A DNA stretch of 64,000 bases, taken from the NCBI RefSeq assembly GCF_029168945.1, contig NC_083602.1, forward strand, positions 9,545,850 through 9,609,849, given 5' to 3'. A program made the translations under genes and the position numbers. A model generated the notes under the pieces. That model searched no databases. It was not told the origin of the DNA and saw nothing but the letters and a program-made list of their open reading frames with translations. The DNA comes from Cannabis sativa. Its lineage: Eukaryota > Streptophyta > Magnoliopsida > Rosales > Cannabaceae. Shown piece after piece: positions 23,781 to 34,942 of this stretch. Every line of letters starts with the position of its first letter. Position 1 is the stretch's first letter.

Positions 23781-25951
23781 TCATCCTCCAAACTTAGCAA
23801 CCTTTCTTTGCTCAATTTGCCCGGTTAATGGACATTGCATCTCTGTCCAGCTGACTGGAACCATAGTTGCACCTACAAGGAAAAAAACACAAGTGGAAAG
23901 ACCATAAATATTTATAAGAGGAAAGTGAATTTTAATACAAATATCATAATATGTAAGAATTTTAATCCATGCTTTTGTCTGAATTTTTTTATTAAAATGA
24001 ATATGCTTACATGCTGCACTCTCTGCAGATACAACGCCCAACTCATTTTTTGCAGTGGACAGATGATATGCCCTTGCATCACCAAGAGATAGCTTATTGA
24101 AAGCATTAAGGGAAACCCATTTGGTTACCAAAGAAATTTCATCACTGAAATTTTATATAACAGAGAACAAAAGTAGAGGATTAGGTATCCTAGAAAAAAG
24201 CAATCTTATGAGTCCCTAAATTTCCATCAAAGTTAATTCTATTTTAGTGTCTCATTGGTTAGACTTTTCCACAGTGACGCATATTTCGAACATAATAATC
24301 ATCAATTTCTAACGGAAAATATATTTGTTTTTTTTCAAGGCATAACCAGAATATTATGATCTTTTCCAACTAGTATTGATATTATCATATATTTACTTCA
24401 AAACATAAAGGATACCACAATAGCTCTCACAATGTCGCCAACACGAAATGATGTGTGCATATCGACTTTATCAATCTCTGTTGCTCTAACATCTTGTTGC
24501 CTGTTAAGAAACTAATTCAGTTTAGAACAGCACACTGAATCTAATGTTAGGCATGTCAATCTCTAAATGAAGCAACGAATAGAACTGTTGAGGCGGCATT
24601 TAGATCCGAAGCTAAAAGAGAATATAAAGTTATTCAAACCTACAGTAATTATCTACATTCAAAAAGCTAAGCATGTACAAGACACTACAAAAAAAATCTT
24701 AAAACTGTCAATTACCTAATTATACCGGAAAATTTCTCTGGCACAGACTTTGTGCCTACACACATAATGTCAAGCGAAGCCATTCTGGCCATCACTCTAG
24801 TAACCTATCAAAATACAAGACAAGAGAATACTATAAACAAAATTAAAGGCATTCAAACACTTTGGGGTAACTCTTAGAATATTTTGTAGGAAAACCAAGT
24901 AACTACCAGTTATAAAAGTAGAAAAGCTAATCCTTTTTGACAGAGATCATAATAACCATGAGTGCATTGCCAAGTAAAATGAGCCACTTACTCGACCAAT
25001 TACAATAGACCCAGGCTCTGGAACAACCCCATGTGCCTTGTGACCAGTTACTTCAATAGTAGGTCTCTGTAGATATAATAAATGATGAACAAAATTAACA
25101 TCAGTCCCACACATTCTAGCACCAACATAAAAAAGAATTCATAGGTTCAAAGTTGATTAATGAAAGCTGAAATGAAAAGCTCAAACAAAGCATACGAAAG
25201 AAGAAGAAGAAGAAAAAAGTACTACTTTTCATCTTTAGAAGTATTGAATTAACGACCAAAAACACTTCAACTAACTAACTCATCGTTACATGAAAGGGTG
25301 ATAGTAAATTGTATAGTTAGTATAAATATGTAAAGCCACTTGACAAATAGATAAGGAATCAATGAAAATGAATTACAATTAAGAGTATTCCTATCGGAAG
25401 ATTGGCACTGTCTGTACATTTTAGAGATTTGTCCAGTCTTGAGGAGAACCCGTTAAAGCACCAATAATAAAATCTCTAAAGTGTAAATCTCTCAATAGGA
25501 ATACTCCTAATTGTAATTCATTTTCATTGATTCCTTATCTATTTGTGAAATGGCTTTACATACTTATACTAACTATAAAATTTACTATTGACCCCTTATA
25601 CCCTTTCATGTAACACTCATTCAATCAAGTTAACACTTTCAAGTCAAGTATCTCTAAAATAAAGATTTCAGATAGTATATTGTTCACAATGAAAAGCCAA
25701 ACCTGTTACACTACATATATTCATAGGCTAAAACTAAAACCCTAGAAAACCATAAAAGGTTGAATGAATGGGAATGAGTGGACCTGGTCGGGTGCATCAA
25801 GAGGAGGATACTGAATGCGGCGAAGTCCAGTGAGGGAAGCATAGATGATGTGATTGTGAGGAGACACATAAGCACCTTTCCCTGCTTTGAAATCCGAAGC
25901 TTTACCCAGAACTTCACCTGGCGTGACCATGTTTGCGTCGTCTTCTTCCAT
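23781..25951 (-). CDS. CSL4: Exosome complex cap subunit CSL4
   Basis: CSL4 (EXOSC1) is one of three RNA-binding cap proteins on the ring of the RNA exosome, which guides RNA into 3'-5' decay in nucleus and cytoplasm. Six exons: 25951-25784, 25066-24992, 24804-24716, 24500-24416, 24092-24011 and 23872-23781, all with GT-AG introns and compatible phases, giving 196 residues plus stop, the family's usual length. Domains: ECR1_N-like start (VTPGEVLGKASDFKAGKGAY, residues 9-28), an S1/OB fold (about 57-150, with EVTGHKAHGVVPEPGS and FRVGDIVRAIV), and a C-terminal MVPVSWTEMQCP segment. The GVVPEPGS, DIMCVG and KNELGVVSAES blocks match the family closely. The ATG is the first in frame. A partial copy lies at 28086. 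Confidence 0.94.
25285..25614. mobile_element. Foldback MITE in intron 1 of CSL4
   Basis: The 330-bp element starts GTTACATGAAAGGG and ends CCCTTTCATGTAAC; the inverted arms extend for about 115 bp each with few mismatches, around a loop of about 100 bp. ACTCAT lies close to both ends (25279-25284, one base removed at right) and may be the target duplication. Long inverted arms suggest a Mutator-like derivative, but the class is not proven. Confidence 0.8.
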
Positions 25952-26098
25952 TCCCTTTCTTTCTATACCAAATTACTGAAAAACCAGCAAACGGTGGCAC
26001 TGAGCTTTCTCACCGGAACCAGCGGCGGGACGAAGAACCTTTTCTTCTCGTTTCGGTTCTTTCCTGCTAACCCTTTAATTTTTTTAAGGGGAATTTTT

Positions 26099-26107
26099 AT
26101 TTATATA
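26099..26107 (-). promoter_or_regulatory. Candidate TATA box of CSL4
   Basis: TATATAAAT on the minus strand about 150 bp upstream of the CSL4 ATG. Position is plausible for a leader of about 115 nt; no other support. Confidence 0.35.
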
Positions 26108-26224
26108 CACAAATATCATAATAATTTCAAGAATAGCGATGCTCAAACTAATTTTTATATAACGAAAGTTTTATATCCATACAGTAAATGTAAATCGGCT
26201 TATCTGTCTCAAACTTTGGAAAGA

Positions 26225-27190
26225 GTCTCTCACTGTGAGGTTGTTCATTCACTCTGAAATAAGTTATGGAATAGCAAAATTTTGGAACTGTACAAAATTC
26301 TTTGGTGGTGCATTCTCTCTAATGCGCTCCCTGTTAGATCAATGATTGGAAAAAGATTCCACATAGAGGACACTAGCTGTTCTTTATGTGGGATAGAGGA
26401 GGAATCCATGGAACATCTTTTCCTGTCTTGTGATGTGGCAGTACATTTTTGGCGCGCTTCAACGTGGGGCATTTAACCTATCTGTAACAATGGGATTTGG
26501 GTATGGGATTGGATCAAATTTATATGGAATCTCACTAATAGGCGTATCCGAGTAGAATAAGTCTTTCTGTATGCTTCAATTGTTGTTAAAACCATCTGGA
26601 GGATGCGTAATGATTTGATACATAATAACACACCTGTGGATGTTCTGAAATGTATTGACCAGATTTGTACTTCTTATGCAGAGTTACATGATGCTTTATT
26701 GCCTTGCCCAAATCCAACCTTGAGGGTGTCCTAGAGGCCTCCCCCTCAGGATTGGATAAAATTGAATTGTGATGTTAGGGTGGGTCTTGAGAGCATGTGC
26801 ACAGCGGTGGTTGAAAGGAATCACTTGGGTTAAGTGATTTGAATTCATACGACTCAGTTAGACTTTTCGGATGTGTTATGTGAAGAAGCAGCGACTTGTT
26901 GTTTAGCCCGTTTCAGTGGCTCTAGAATTAGGTGTTAAGTTTGTTTTGGTGGAGAATGACTCGAGGATAGTTATCAATGCTCTCAATGGGATAGAATCAC
27001 ATTGGGCGCTTGAGAACTATGTCTCTTTTTGTATTAAGTCTGCTCCCTCTTTTATTTGCTGTAATTTTATGTATGCTCACAGAACTTGTAATTTTGTTGC
27101 CCATAATGTAGTTAATTAGGCTTTTACTCACAAGTTGTGCGGATATATTCCGGCCTCGTCAGTTCCAGAGGATCTCTTATGTAATGACCG
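26225..27190 (+). pseudogene. LINE ORF2 remnant: zf-RVT and RNase H pieces
   Basis: 26260-26476 encodes the zinc-binding region found between reverse transcriptase and RNase H in plant LINEs (ALPVRSMIGKRF, then CSLCG...EHLFLSCDVAVHFW). 26735-26830 begins an RNase H (PPPQDWIKLNCDV) and 26916-27119 continues it (VENDSRIVINAL, HRTCNFVAHNV). Stops and frame changes separate the parts. The 5' 80% of the element is absent. It lies in the opposite orientation to the LINE at 29429. Confidence 0.75.
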
Positions 27191-27994
27191 CAAGGTCTAA
27201 TATTTTTAGTCGAATATATAAACACGCTTATTTAAAAATAAAAAAAAATTAGTAAATGCATTATACTGAAAATGATAAAATGTCAACTTATATATACAAG
27301 CTCGACATCTCTCTCGCAAATACATTATCACCTTTTTTTAATATCTCAAATCATATGTGTTATATGTGTCTTTATTTTTTTTCTCAAAAAATTTATACAT
27401 CTCTCACTATTTTGTTTTTCAAAAAAGAAAAAAAAAATCAGCCATACGATTAATTATTTTTAGACTTAAAAGCATCATTTTAGTTTCTTTAGTATTTGTA
27501 TTAACTAAAACACTTTCAAAAAAGATAAAAAAAACCTCAAGATTAACAAAATTGTAAACTTAAACACCTCACAACGAAAATCATAAGCTTAAACAAAATT
27601 TACTATAGCAACCAATTTCATAAATTATTATAAAGCATTTAGTTATTTTATAATTAAAAATTATTCAATAAGTATATATTATAAAGTAACTTCGTAATTA
27701 ATTACTAAGAAAAATACTTATAAAGAAACTAAATGATATCTTAAGTCATAAGTATAGTCTAATACTTTCACACATCTTTTACAAATGTGTGTATAATAAA
27801 AAATTGCTAATAACAAATAAAAAAAAAAAAATATGAAAACATGGAAAAAAAATCGAATAAAAATTTTACACTCTTATTTTTTTTTTGACATAACACTAGA
27901 CATAATTAATGTCTATCTTGATTCCTTGAAATGGTCTAACATGTTCTACTTAGAAACATTTTCTCTGTTTTTGTTTTTCCAATATGATGCATGC

Positions 27995-28025
<31 letters not shown>

Positions 28026-28085
28026 TATATATACTAAATTATAAAGAGGATGTACCCAATATTATTCTAGCTCAAAACTCAATAG
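27191..28085. other. AT-rich spacer
   Basis: Very AT-rich with homopolymer tracts; open frames here are low-complexity. A TA microsatellite lies just before the CSL4 copy. Confidence 0.5.
27995..28033. repeat. (TA)n microsatellite
   Basis: About 19 TA units with one AAA interruption, some 50 bp from the left edge of the duplicated CSL4 segment. Confidence 0.9.
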
Positions 28086-28386
28086 TACAAAAAAATCTTA
28101 AAACTGTCAATTACCTAATTATACCGGAAAATTTATCTGGCACAGACTTTGTGCCTACACACATAATGTCAAGCGAAGCCATTCTGGCCATCACTCTAAT
28201 AACCTATCAAAATACAAGACAAGAGAAGACTATAAACAAAATTAAGGGCATTCAAATACTTTGGTGTAATTCTTAGAATATTTTGTAAGAAAACCAAGTA
28301 ACTACCAGTTATTAAAGTAGAAGGGCTAATCCCTTTTGACAGAGATCATAATAAACATGTGTGCATCGCTCAGTAAAATGAGTCAC

Positions 28387-28790
28387 TTAGAGCATCTCCA
28401 ATGGTAGCATTCTTTGAAGATGTTCTATATCTTCACATCATTCAAAATATAATATTTTATTTTATTTTTCTTCCACATCATTTTTGTCACCTTTACTTTA
28501 AAAAATAATCCAATGGTATAATACCTTTTAAAAATACTATAATTATGATATTACATATTATTATATATATAAGTTTTTTTCTTTATTAAACTATTATATA
28601 TATATATATTGCACTTTTAATTTTTTATTGTATAAAAAAGACAAAGCATCAATGCTATTGTGTGGCATCAATGCAAATTTCAAGAATGGCATTCTTTTAT
28701 CTCCAATGGTATAGCATTTCTATATTTTGTCACATAAGCTTTCCACATCATCAAGCATTCTCCAAAATATTACCATTAGAGATGCTCTTA
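28387..28790. mobile_element. Tourist-like (PIF/Harbinger) MITE with TTA duplication
   Basis: 398-bp element at 28390-28787 with terminal inverted repeats beginning GAGCATCTCCAATGGTA and, at the other end, GAGCATCTCTAATGGTA. It is flanked by TTA at 28387-28389 and 28788-28790. The CSL4 gene keeps the empty site (single TTA at 24988-24990). A second internal 'atctccaatggtata' near 28699 hints at a nested or internally duplicated end. Confidence 0.93.
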
Positions 28791-29087
28791 CTCGACCAAT
28801 TACAATAGATCCAGGCTCCGGAACAACCCCATGTGCCTTGTGACCAGTTACTTCAATAGTAGGTCTCTGTAGATATAATAAATGATGAACAAAATTAACA
28901 TCAGTCCCACACATTCTAGCACCAACATAAAAAAGAATTCATAGGTTCAAAGTTGATTAATGAAAGCTGAAATGAAAAGCTCAAACAAAGCATACTAAAG
29001 AAGAAGAAGAAGAAGAAAAAAGTACTACTTTTCATCTTTAGAAGTATTGAATTAACGACCAAAAACACTTCAACTAACTAACTCATC

Positions 29088-29417
29088 GTTACATGAAAGG
29101 GTGATAGTAAATTGTATAGTTAGTATAAATATGTAAAGCCACTTCACAAATAGATAAGGAATCAATGAAAATGAATTACAATTAAGAGTATTCCTATCGG
29201 AAGATTGGCACTGTCTGTACATTTTAGAGATTTGTCCAGTCTTGAGGAGAACCCGTTAATGCACCAATATTAAAATCTCTAAAGTGTAAATCTCTCAATA
29301 GGAATACTCCTAATTGTAATTCATTTTCATTGATTCCTTATCTATTTGTGAAATGGCTTTACATACTTATACTAACTATAAAATTTACTATTGACCCCTT
29401 ATCCCCTTTCATGTAAC
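29088..29417. mobile_element. Second copy of the foldback MITE
   Basis: Same 330-bp element as at 25285-25614, carried along in the CSL4 segment duplication; not an independent insertion. Confidence 0.85.
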
Positions 29418-29428
29418 ACTCATTCAAT

Positions 29429-32400
29429 AGATAAGCAATGGGCAGCTTCATTTGCCCCTCTTTGGATATAGCTAATAAAAGCTTTAGGGAAATAAGATAG
29501 CAAGCTATTAATTTCTGTAACGAAAGTATTGAGATGCAGATTGTAAGTATCATTATTATAAATATAATCCACTAAAATCTTGCAATCCGAAACAATACTA
29601 TCCAAATAAAAGGAATGAGCATGACACCAAGAAAGAGCAAAGTGTAAGGCTTGTGCTTCCATTAACAAAGGTGTGTTAATTCCACGCCATGACATTGCCA
29701 ACTTTAAAAGAACCTCCCCTTTGTTTGTTTGAATGGACATACCAAAACCTATTTTGTTGAGTTGTGTATCTTGAGCGACATCCACTGAAAGCTGTAGGTT
29801 GTAAGTAGGAGCAGATGGTGCACTTCCATTGGACATCAACGAAACATCTTAAAGCTGTCTAATAGTGGAAACCTTTTTGTTGCAGCTTTGGTATTGGTCG
29901 ATGCAGTCTGTTACCTCACGCAGAACTTGAGCAGGAGAAGAAGAGAAACCAGCATGTAGCCAACTGTTCCTGCAGTTCCAAATCTTCCACAACAGGCATA
30001 CAAAGAAGTGATAATTTCCAGCAGTAAACAAAGTGGCAGCAAGGTGTAATGAATCCAAAAAAGTTAGTGAAATATTTTTAGTAATAAAATCATGAATACT
30101 AGTTAATTCCCATACCTCCTGGACAGCGAGGCATCTGGAAAGAGCGTGCTCTAGGGTCTCATCATGATAGTGACATCGGCAGCAATGTGGAGAATGGAGG
30201 TTTTCCATTTAAAAAGGTTGTGATTGGTAAGAAGGATATCATGACAAGCACGCCAAAGAAAGTGTTTTAGTTTGGGAGGAAAAGGAAGTGTCCACAACTG
30301 TTTCCACCATGTTTGAGAGGGTTTGTTATCCGAAGGTGTTGGGTCATTTTGGTGGATCTGACTATGGGCATCCGAAGGTGTTGGGTCATTTTGGTGGATC
30401 TGACTATGGGCTTGGTGGTAACCTGAGTTGACAGTGTATGTGCCATGAGGGGTAAGGGACCAATAATATGCATCAGGTGTAGAGATGTTGGTAAGAGGGA
30501 TGGTCAGGATAGCTTGAGAAACATCTTCAGGGAAGGTGGCTTGGAGAAGGGCAAGGTTCCATTCCTTGGTAGGTGTTAAAAGATCTGACACTATCATATT
30601 GGCATCTGAGTGGTGTCTAAGGTAATGAAGTTTACCATATCCTGGAATCCAAGCATCGTTGAAGATGGAGATTGTGGTACCATCACCAATTGATCTTCGA
30701 AGACCTGACTGGAGAAGTTCTTTGCCCCAAGTGATACTACACCAAACAAGAGAAGGCCTATGGCCCTTTCCAGAATTAAGGAAACTAGAGTGAGGAAAGT
30801 AACGGGATTTGAGGAGGGTGGCAACAAGAGAGTGAGGATACTGAAGAAGCCGCCAAGCTTGTTTTCCCAACATCGCCTGATTGAAAGCTTTCATTGATCG
30901 AAATCCAAGACCTCCATGGAATTTTGAGAAACAAAGGGAAGACCATGCTTTCTAATGAATTTTCCGGTTGTGCTCCGTTCCTCCCCACCAAAACCGAGCC
31001 ATCATGGATTCAAGCTTAGAATGAAAGGAGGCAGGGAGCCTAAAGCAAGCCATAGCATATGAAGGGATGGCTTGGACAACAGATTTTAAAAGGACTTCTT
31101 TACCCCCTTTTGAAAAAAGTTTGGAATTCCATTTATTTAGATGAGACCAAACACGATCGTTAATGTAATTGAAGGCATCCTTTTTAGTTCTTCCAAAAGT
31201 TTGAGGAAGGCTCAAATATTTGTCCATGATATCTCTAACAGGTATGCCAAGTATAGTAGCAACGGTGTTTTGGATCTCAACAATGGTATTCGGCGAAAAG
31301 AACAAAGCTGACTTGGTAAAATTTACCAACTGTCCAGAGGCGAGGCTATAATCATGAAGAATTTGCTTGATGACAGTTGCAGCTTCAGGAGAAGCAGAGC
31401 TAAAGAGAAGGCTATCATCAACAAAGAAGAGATGAGAAATAGTTGGGGCTCTCCTGGAAATTTTAATTCCAAGTGATTGTCTACGGGGTTGGCGTTGTTG
31501 AGTTTTGAGGTGAATGAGAGAGGAAAGACCTTCAGAACATAAAAGAAATAAGTATAGGGAAAGCGCATCCCCTTGACGAATTCCCCGAGAAGGCTTAAGG
31601 TGCCCAAGAACCTGCTGGTTAATGGAGAAGGAAAAAGTTGCAGTAGAGACACAGGCCATGACAAGGTTAATGAAGCGCTGAGGAAAAGAAAATTTCTCCA
31701 TTACTCTACAGACAAAAACCCATTCGACGCGATCAAAGGCCTTAGCCATATCAAGCTTCAGGGCCATCCATCCCAGTCGTCCCGATTTACGGTGAGAAAG
31801 GGAATGCATGACCTCTTGACCAATGATAATGTTATCAGAGATTAAATGGTTTGGAAGGAAAGCACTTTGGGAGGGGGAGATTATGCGACTAAGAATTGGT
31901 TTGAGACGGTTGACCAGAATCCTAGATATGATTTTGTAGAACGTGGACCAGAGGCTAATAGGACGATAGTCCGTTATCTTCTCAGGATTTGGCCTTTTAG
32001 GGATAAGAACAATGAGCGTCTTCTTGATAGCCGCTAAGTCCGCATCTCCATTCAGAAAGCTTTGGGGAGCAGTAATGATATCTTTACCCAACAAATGCCA
32101 ATTCTTTTGAAAGAAACAATCGCTGAAACCATCTAGACCTGGCGCTTTATCATGAGCAAGTTGGAATGTAGCTTTCTTGATTTCATTAGCAGAAAATGTG
32201 GCCTGGAGAAGCTCAATTTCTTCCTCGGTAAGACATTCTGTAATACCTGAGAGTACAAAATCAATGATATCATCTCCAGGTGATTGACATTGAAACATGT
32301 GGGCAAAATAATGCTCAATGGTGGTCAAAATAGAAGTTGTATCATTTGCCGTGGAACCATTTGAGCATTGAAGAGAAAGAATTTTGTTGGTTTGACACCT

Positions 32401-33061
32401 CATGGAAGCTACATGATGGAGGTATCGAGTATTTTTATCACCTAGCTGAAGCCATGTGACATGGGACCGTTGTTGCCAGTATTCTTCCTCCTTCTGTAAC
32501 AAATTGTTTAATTCCTTTTCAAGATTCCTTCCCTAATCTAATTGATCATTAGTGGGCCGAGGGAGAGAATGAACAAATTTGAGTTGAGATTGAACTTCAC
32601 AAATTTGAGTAGTAAGAGGAGGTCCCAAAGATTGCTTCCGTTGCTTAAGGCGGGACGAGCAATTATACAATTTTTCATTGAATCCAGTCAACGGATTAGA
32701 ATGATGAGTATGGTTGTTCAGCGTCCAAGCGTCACGAAGGCAATCCTCAAAACCAGGCTCAGACATCCAAAGCCTATCAAAGATGAATCTCGGGACATGC
32801 TTGGATTGATCCGCAGGGTGATGCAAGGTGAGAATTAATGGCCGATGATCAGAGCCAAAAAAGTCTCCATGATAAAGACGAGGATTAGGAAAGTTGGCAT
32901 CCCAATCAGTATTGGAGAGGCACCAGTCAAGTCTCTCTTGGGTGTGAGACGACTGTTTTTGTCGGTTAGTCCAAGTAAAAGGACTACCCAAAGGATAAAG
33001 AGGCTGAAGCTCATGAGTATCAACAAAGGATTGAAAGTGAGTAGACGGACTACGAGACATG
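29429..33061 (-). pseudogene. Truncated LINE ORF2: endonuclease C-part, reverse transcriptase, RNase H
   Basis: Starts within the endonuclease (FTWTNRQ, SDHRPL), then reverse transcriptase (LIPKRPNPEKITDYRPISL, RQGDALS), zf-RVT and RNase H (residual end AAHCLS). Lesions: in-frame TAG at 32533-32535, TAG at 30952-30954 (W expected), a frameshift near 30150-30210, and a stop at 29849-29851. The catalytic FADD is FVDD. The 5' third is lost at the LTR boundary at 33062, and the 3' end is cut by the CSL4 duplicate at 29428. It belongs to a different subfamily from the LINE at 6207. Confidence 0.88.
30330..30413. repeat. 42-bp tandem duplication in the LINE
   Basis: Two copies (30330-30371, 30372-30413) that differ only at the last two bases; it adds 14 residues in frame (a PTPSDAHSQIHQND unit) before the zf-RVT region. 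Confidence 0.9.
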
Positions 33062-34942
33062 TGTTGGAAATTATTTTACCAGGATCTTAGATCTACTCAC
33101 AAGTATGTTTATTAACACCCTAAATATGAACTTTCTAAAACGATGAAATAAACACATATAAAGTTTAGGAAACCTTACATTGGTTGCAGCGGAATAATAT
33201 GACTCCTTCCGTTCAGATATCTAGCCCTTGATTCCTTTCTGTAGCAGAGCATTATCAATACCTGAACCTGGATCTCTTTCTCTGAATCTTTGATGCTGAA
33301 ACTCCTTTGCTGATGATCTTTCTTCACGATCTTCCTCACTATGATTGAGGTATCACTTGATGTGTGTGGGCACTACTCTAATCACTAAGGATTTCGAAAT
33401 TCAAAGGAAGAAGAGAGAGAGTGGTCAGCTAAAGATAGGGAGAGAGAAGGCTCAGTTTTTTCTGATTCAGAAAGTCTGAAGAAAAGTGTAATTTTCCTGA
33501 AGCCTTCACTATCTATTTATAGCATTCCACTAGGGTTAGATTTGAATTATATGGCATTAAAATAATGAAAAAATCAACTTAAAATAGCTACAAAGGTGGC
33601 CGGCCATACACTTAGTGGATTGGGCCTTGTTTTTGCAATTTTGCAATTTTAACACCTTTTGTATCTGATTTTCTCAAAAATGCCAATTTCCTAATTCAAC
33701 TATTTAAATGCCAATTCTAACTATTTAATAACTATAAATAATTATTAAATAATATTGTCATTTATCATATTTATTAATTGAACCATACAAAGTATCATAA
33801 TTAACAAATATGCCCCTATAAACTCTTTCTTTACAATTTCGCCCTTACTTAGTGAAAATTTCACAAATAGACATAGTCTAATTTGAGAATTATAATTGAT
33901 TAATCAAAACCAATTACATGAGTCTTACAAGCAATATTATCTCAACTAGTGGGGGGACCATGGGTCTATATAACCGAGCTTCCAATAAGTAGATCAAGAA
34001 TTTAGCACTAAAATTCACTAACTTATTAATTCTTCGTTGAATCCACGCATAGAACTTAGAATTGCACTCTCAGTATATAGAATGCTCTATATGTTCCACC
34101 ATATAGACACATCATTAGTTATCCATTGTTATAATCCTAATGTGATCAATGATCCTCTATATGAATGATCTACACTGTAAAAGGATTAAATTACCGTTAC
34201 ACCCTACAATGTATTTATTCCTTAAAACACTTGACCCCGTATAAATGATATTTCAGCTTATGTGAAATGAGTACTCCACCATTTATGTTCGTTTGGTCAA
34301 GCTCGAAGGAGATCATCCTTTGCTTACTATTCGCCAGATAGAAGCTATAGATTCCATGTTCATGATAGCGCTCCCACTCAATTGCACTACCGTGTTCCCA
34401 AAATGTACGTATCACCCTGACCTAAAAGTAGGCTTAACTAACAAATCAAAGAACACGAATAACCTTTCAAGATTGAGCCTAATCATATCAGGATTAAGAT
34501 TATTTGATCTAGGATCAACTAGGTGATATTGACTTGAGTAGATATTACAGTAAGTTTAATAAATCTAAGCCAAAGTTCAATATCGGTCCCTTCCGATGCA
34601 TACTCCATGCATCCAACCTGAGCTTTACTTTAACCAATGTTCTGGAAAGAACATAGCATTTCTCCAAATGCAAGTAAACTCTGTTGTAGATTGTCATATC
34701 AGTAAAAGCCTATGTCTGATAAATCTAGGAAACTTTATTCACATAGTCATGTTTACTTTCCAATGTGTTGACAGCACAGTAAACAGGATCAAGTATGTGA
34801 AAATGGTTTCAGATGAATTTATACATTATGTACATATAATCATGAAATAAATCATGTGAACCATGCAACATTAAATGTTATTTCTGACCTATATTAATAA
34901 GTAAATCTGATTATATTGAAATGAGTTTTATTTAGGGCATAA
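33062..34942 (-). mobile_element. Angela-like LTR, minus orientation, end truncated (copy D)
   Basis: Begins with TGTTGGAAATTATTTTACC (complement of the LTR 3' end) directly at the LINE boundary, and runs to 'tttatttagggcataa', where the terminal complement of TGTTGGG is missing. It is therefore truncated by about 9-10 bp and joined to Tat pol. No target duplication can be scored. Confidence 0.88.

Larger units (their letters stand above)
28086..29428 (-). pseudogene. Partial CSL4 duplicate (exons 2 and 3 with introns)
   Basis: Near-identical to 24686-25625: about 942 bp of matching sequence plus a 398-bp MITE and 3-bp duplication. Exon 3 copy is 28203-28115 and exon 2 copy 28866-28792, both with unchanged lengths and splice dinucleotides. 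Visible coding differences are few (for example Thr to Ile at the start of exon 3 and Glu to Asp in VPEKFSG). Exons 1 and 4-6 and a start codon are missing, so it cannot make CSL4. It retains introns, so it arose by DNA duplication, not from mRNA. The right edge abuts a truncated LINE. Confidence 0.92.

Noticed and set aside
27833..28276. 147-codon open frame on the plus strand
   Set aside because: Low-complexity AT codons running through the TA microsatellite and the antisense of the copied CSL4 exon 3.
29420..29839. LINE RNase H frame read as a stand-alone RNase H gene
   Set aside because: It is in phase with the zf-RVT region of the truncated LINE and its stop comes from the CSL4 flank.
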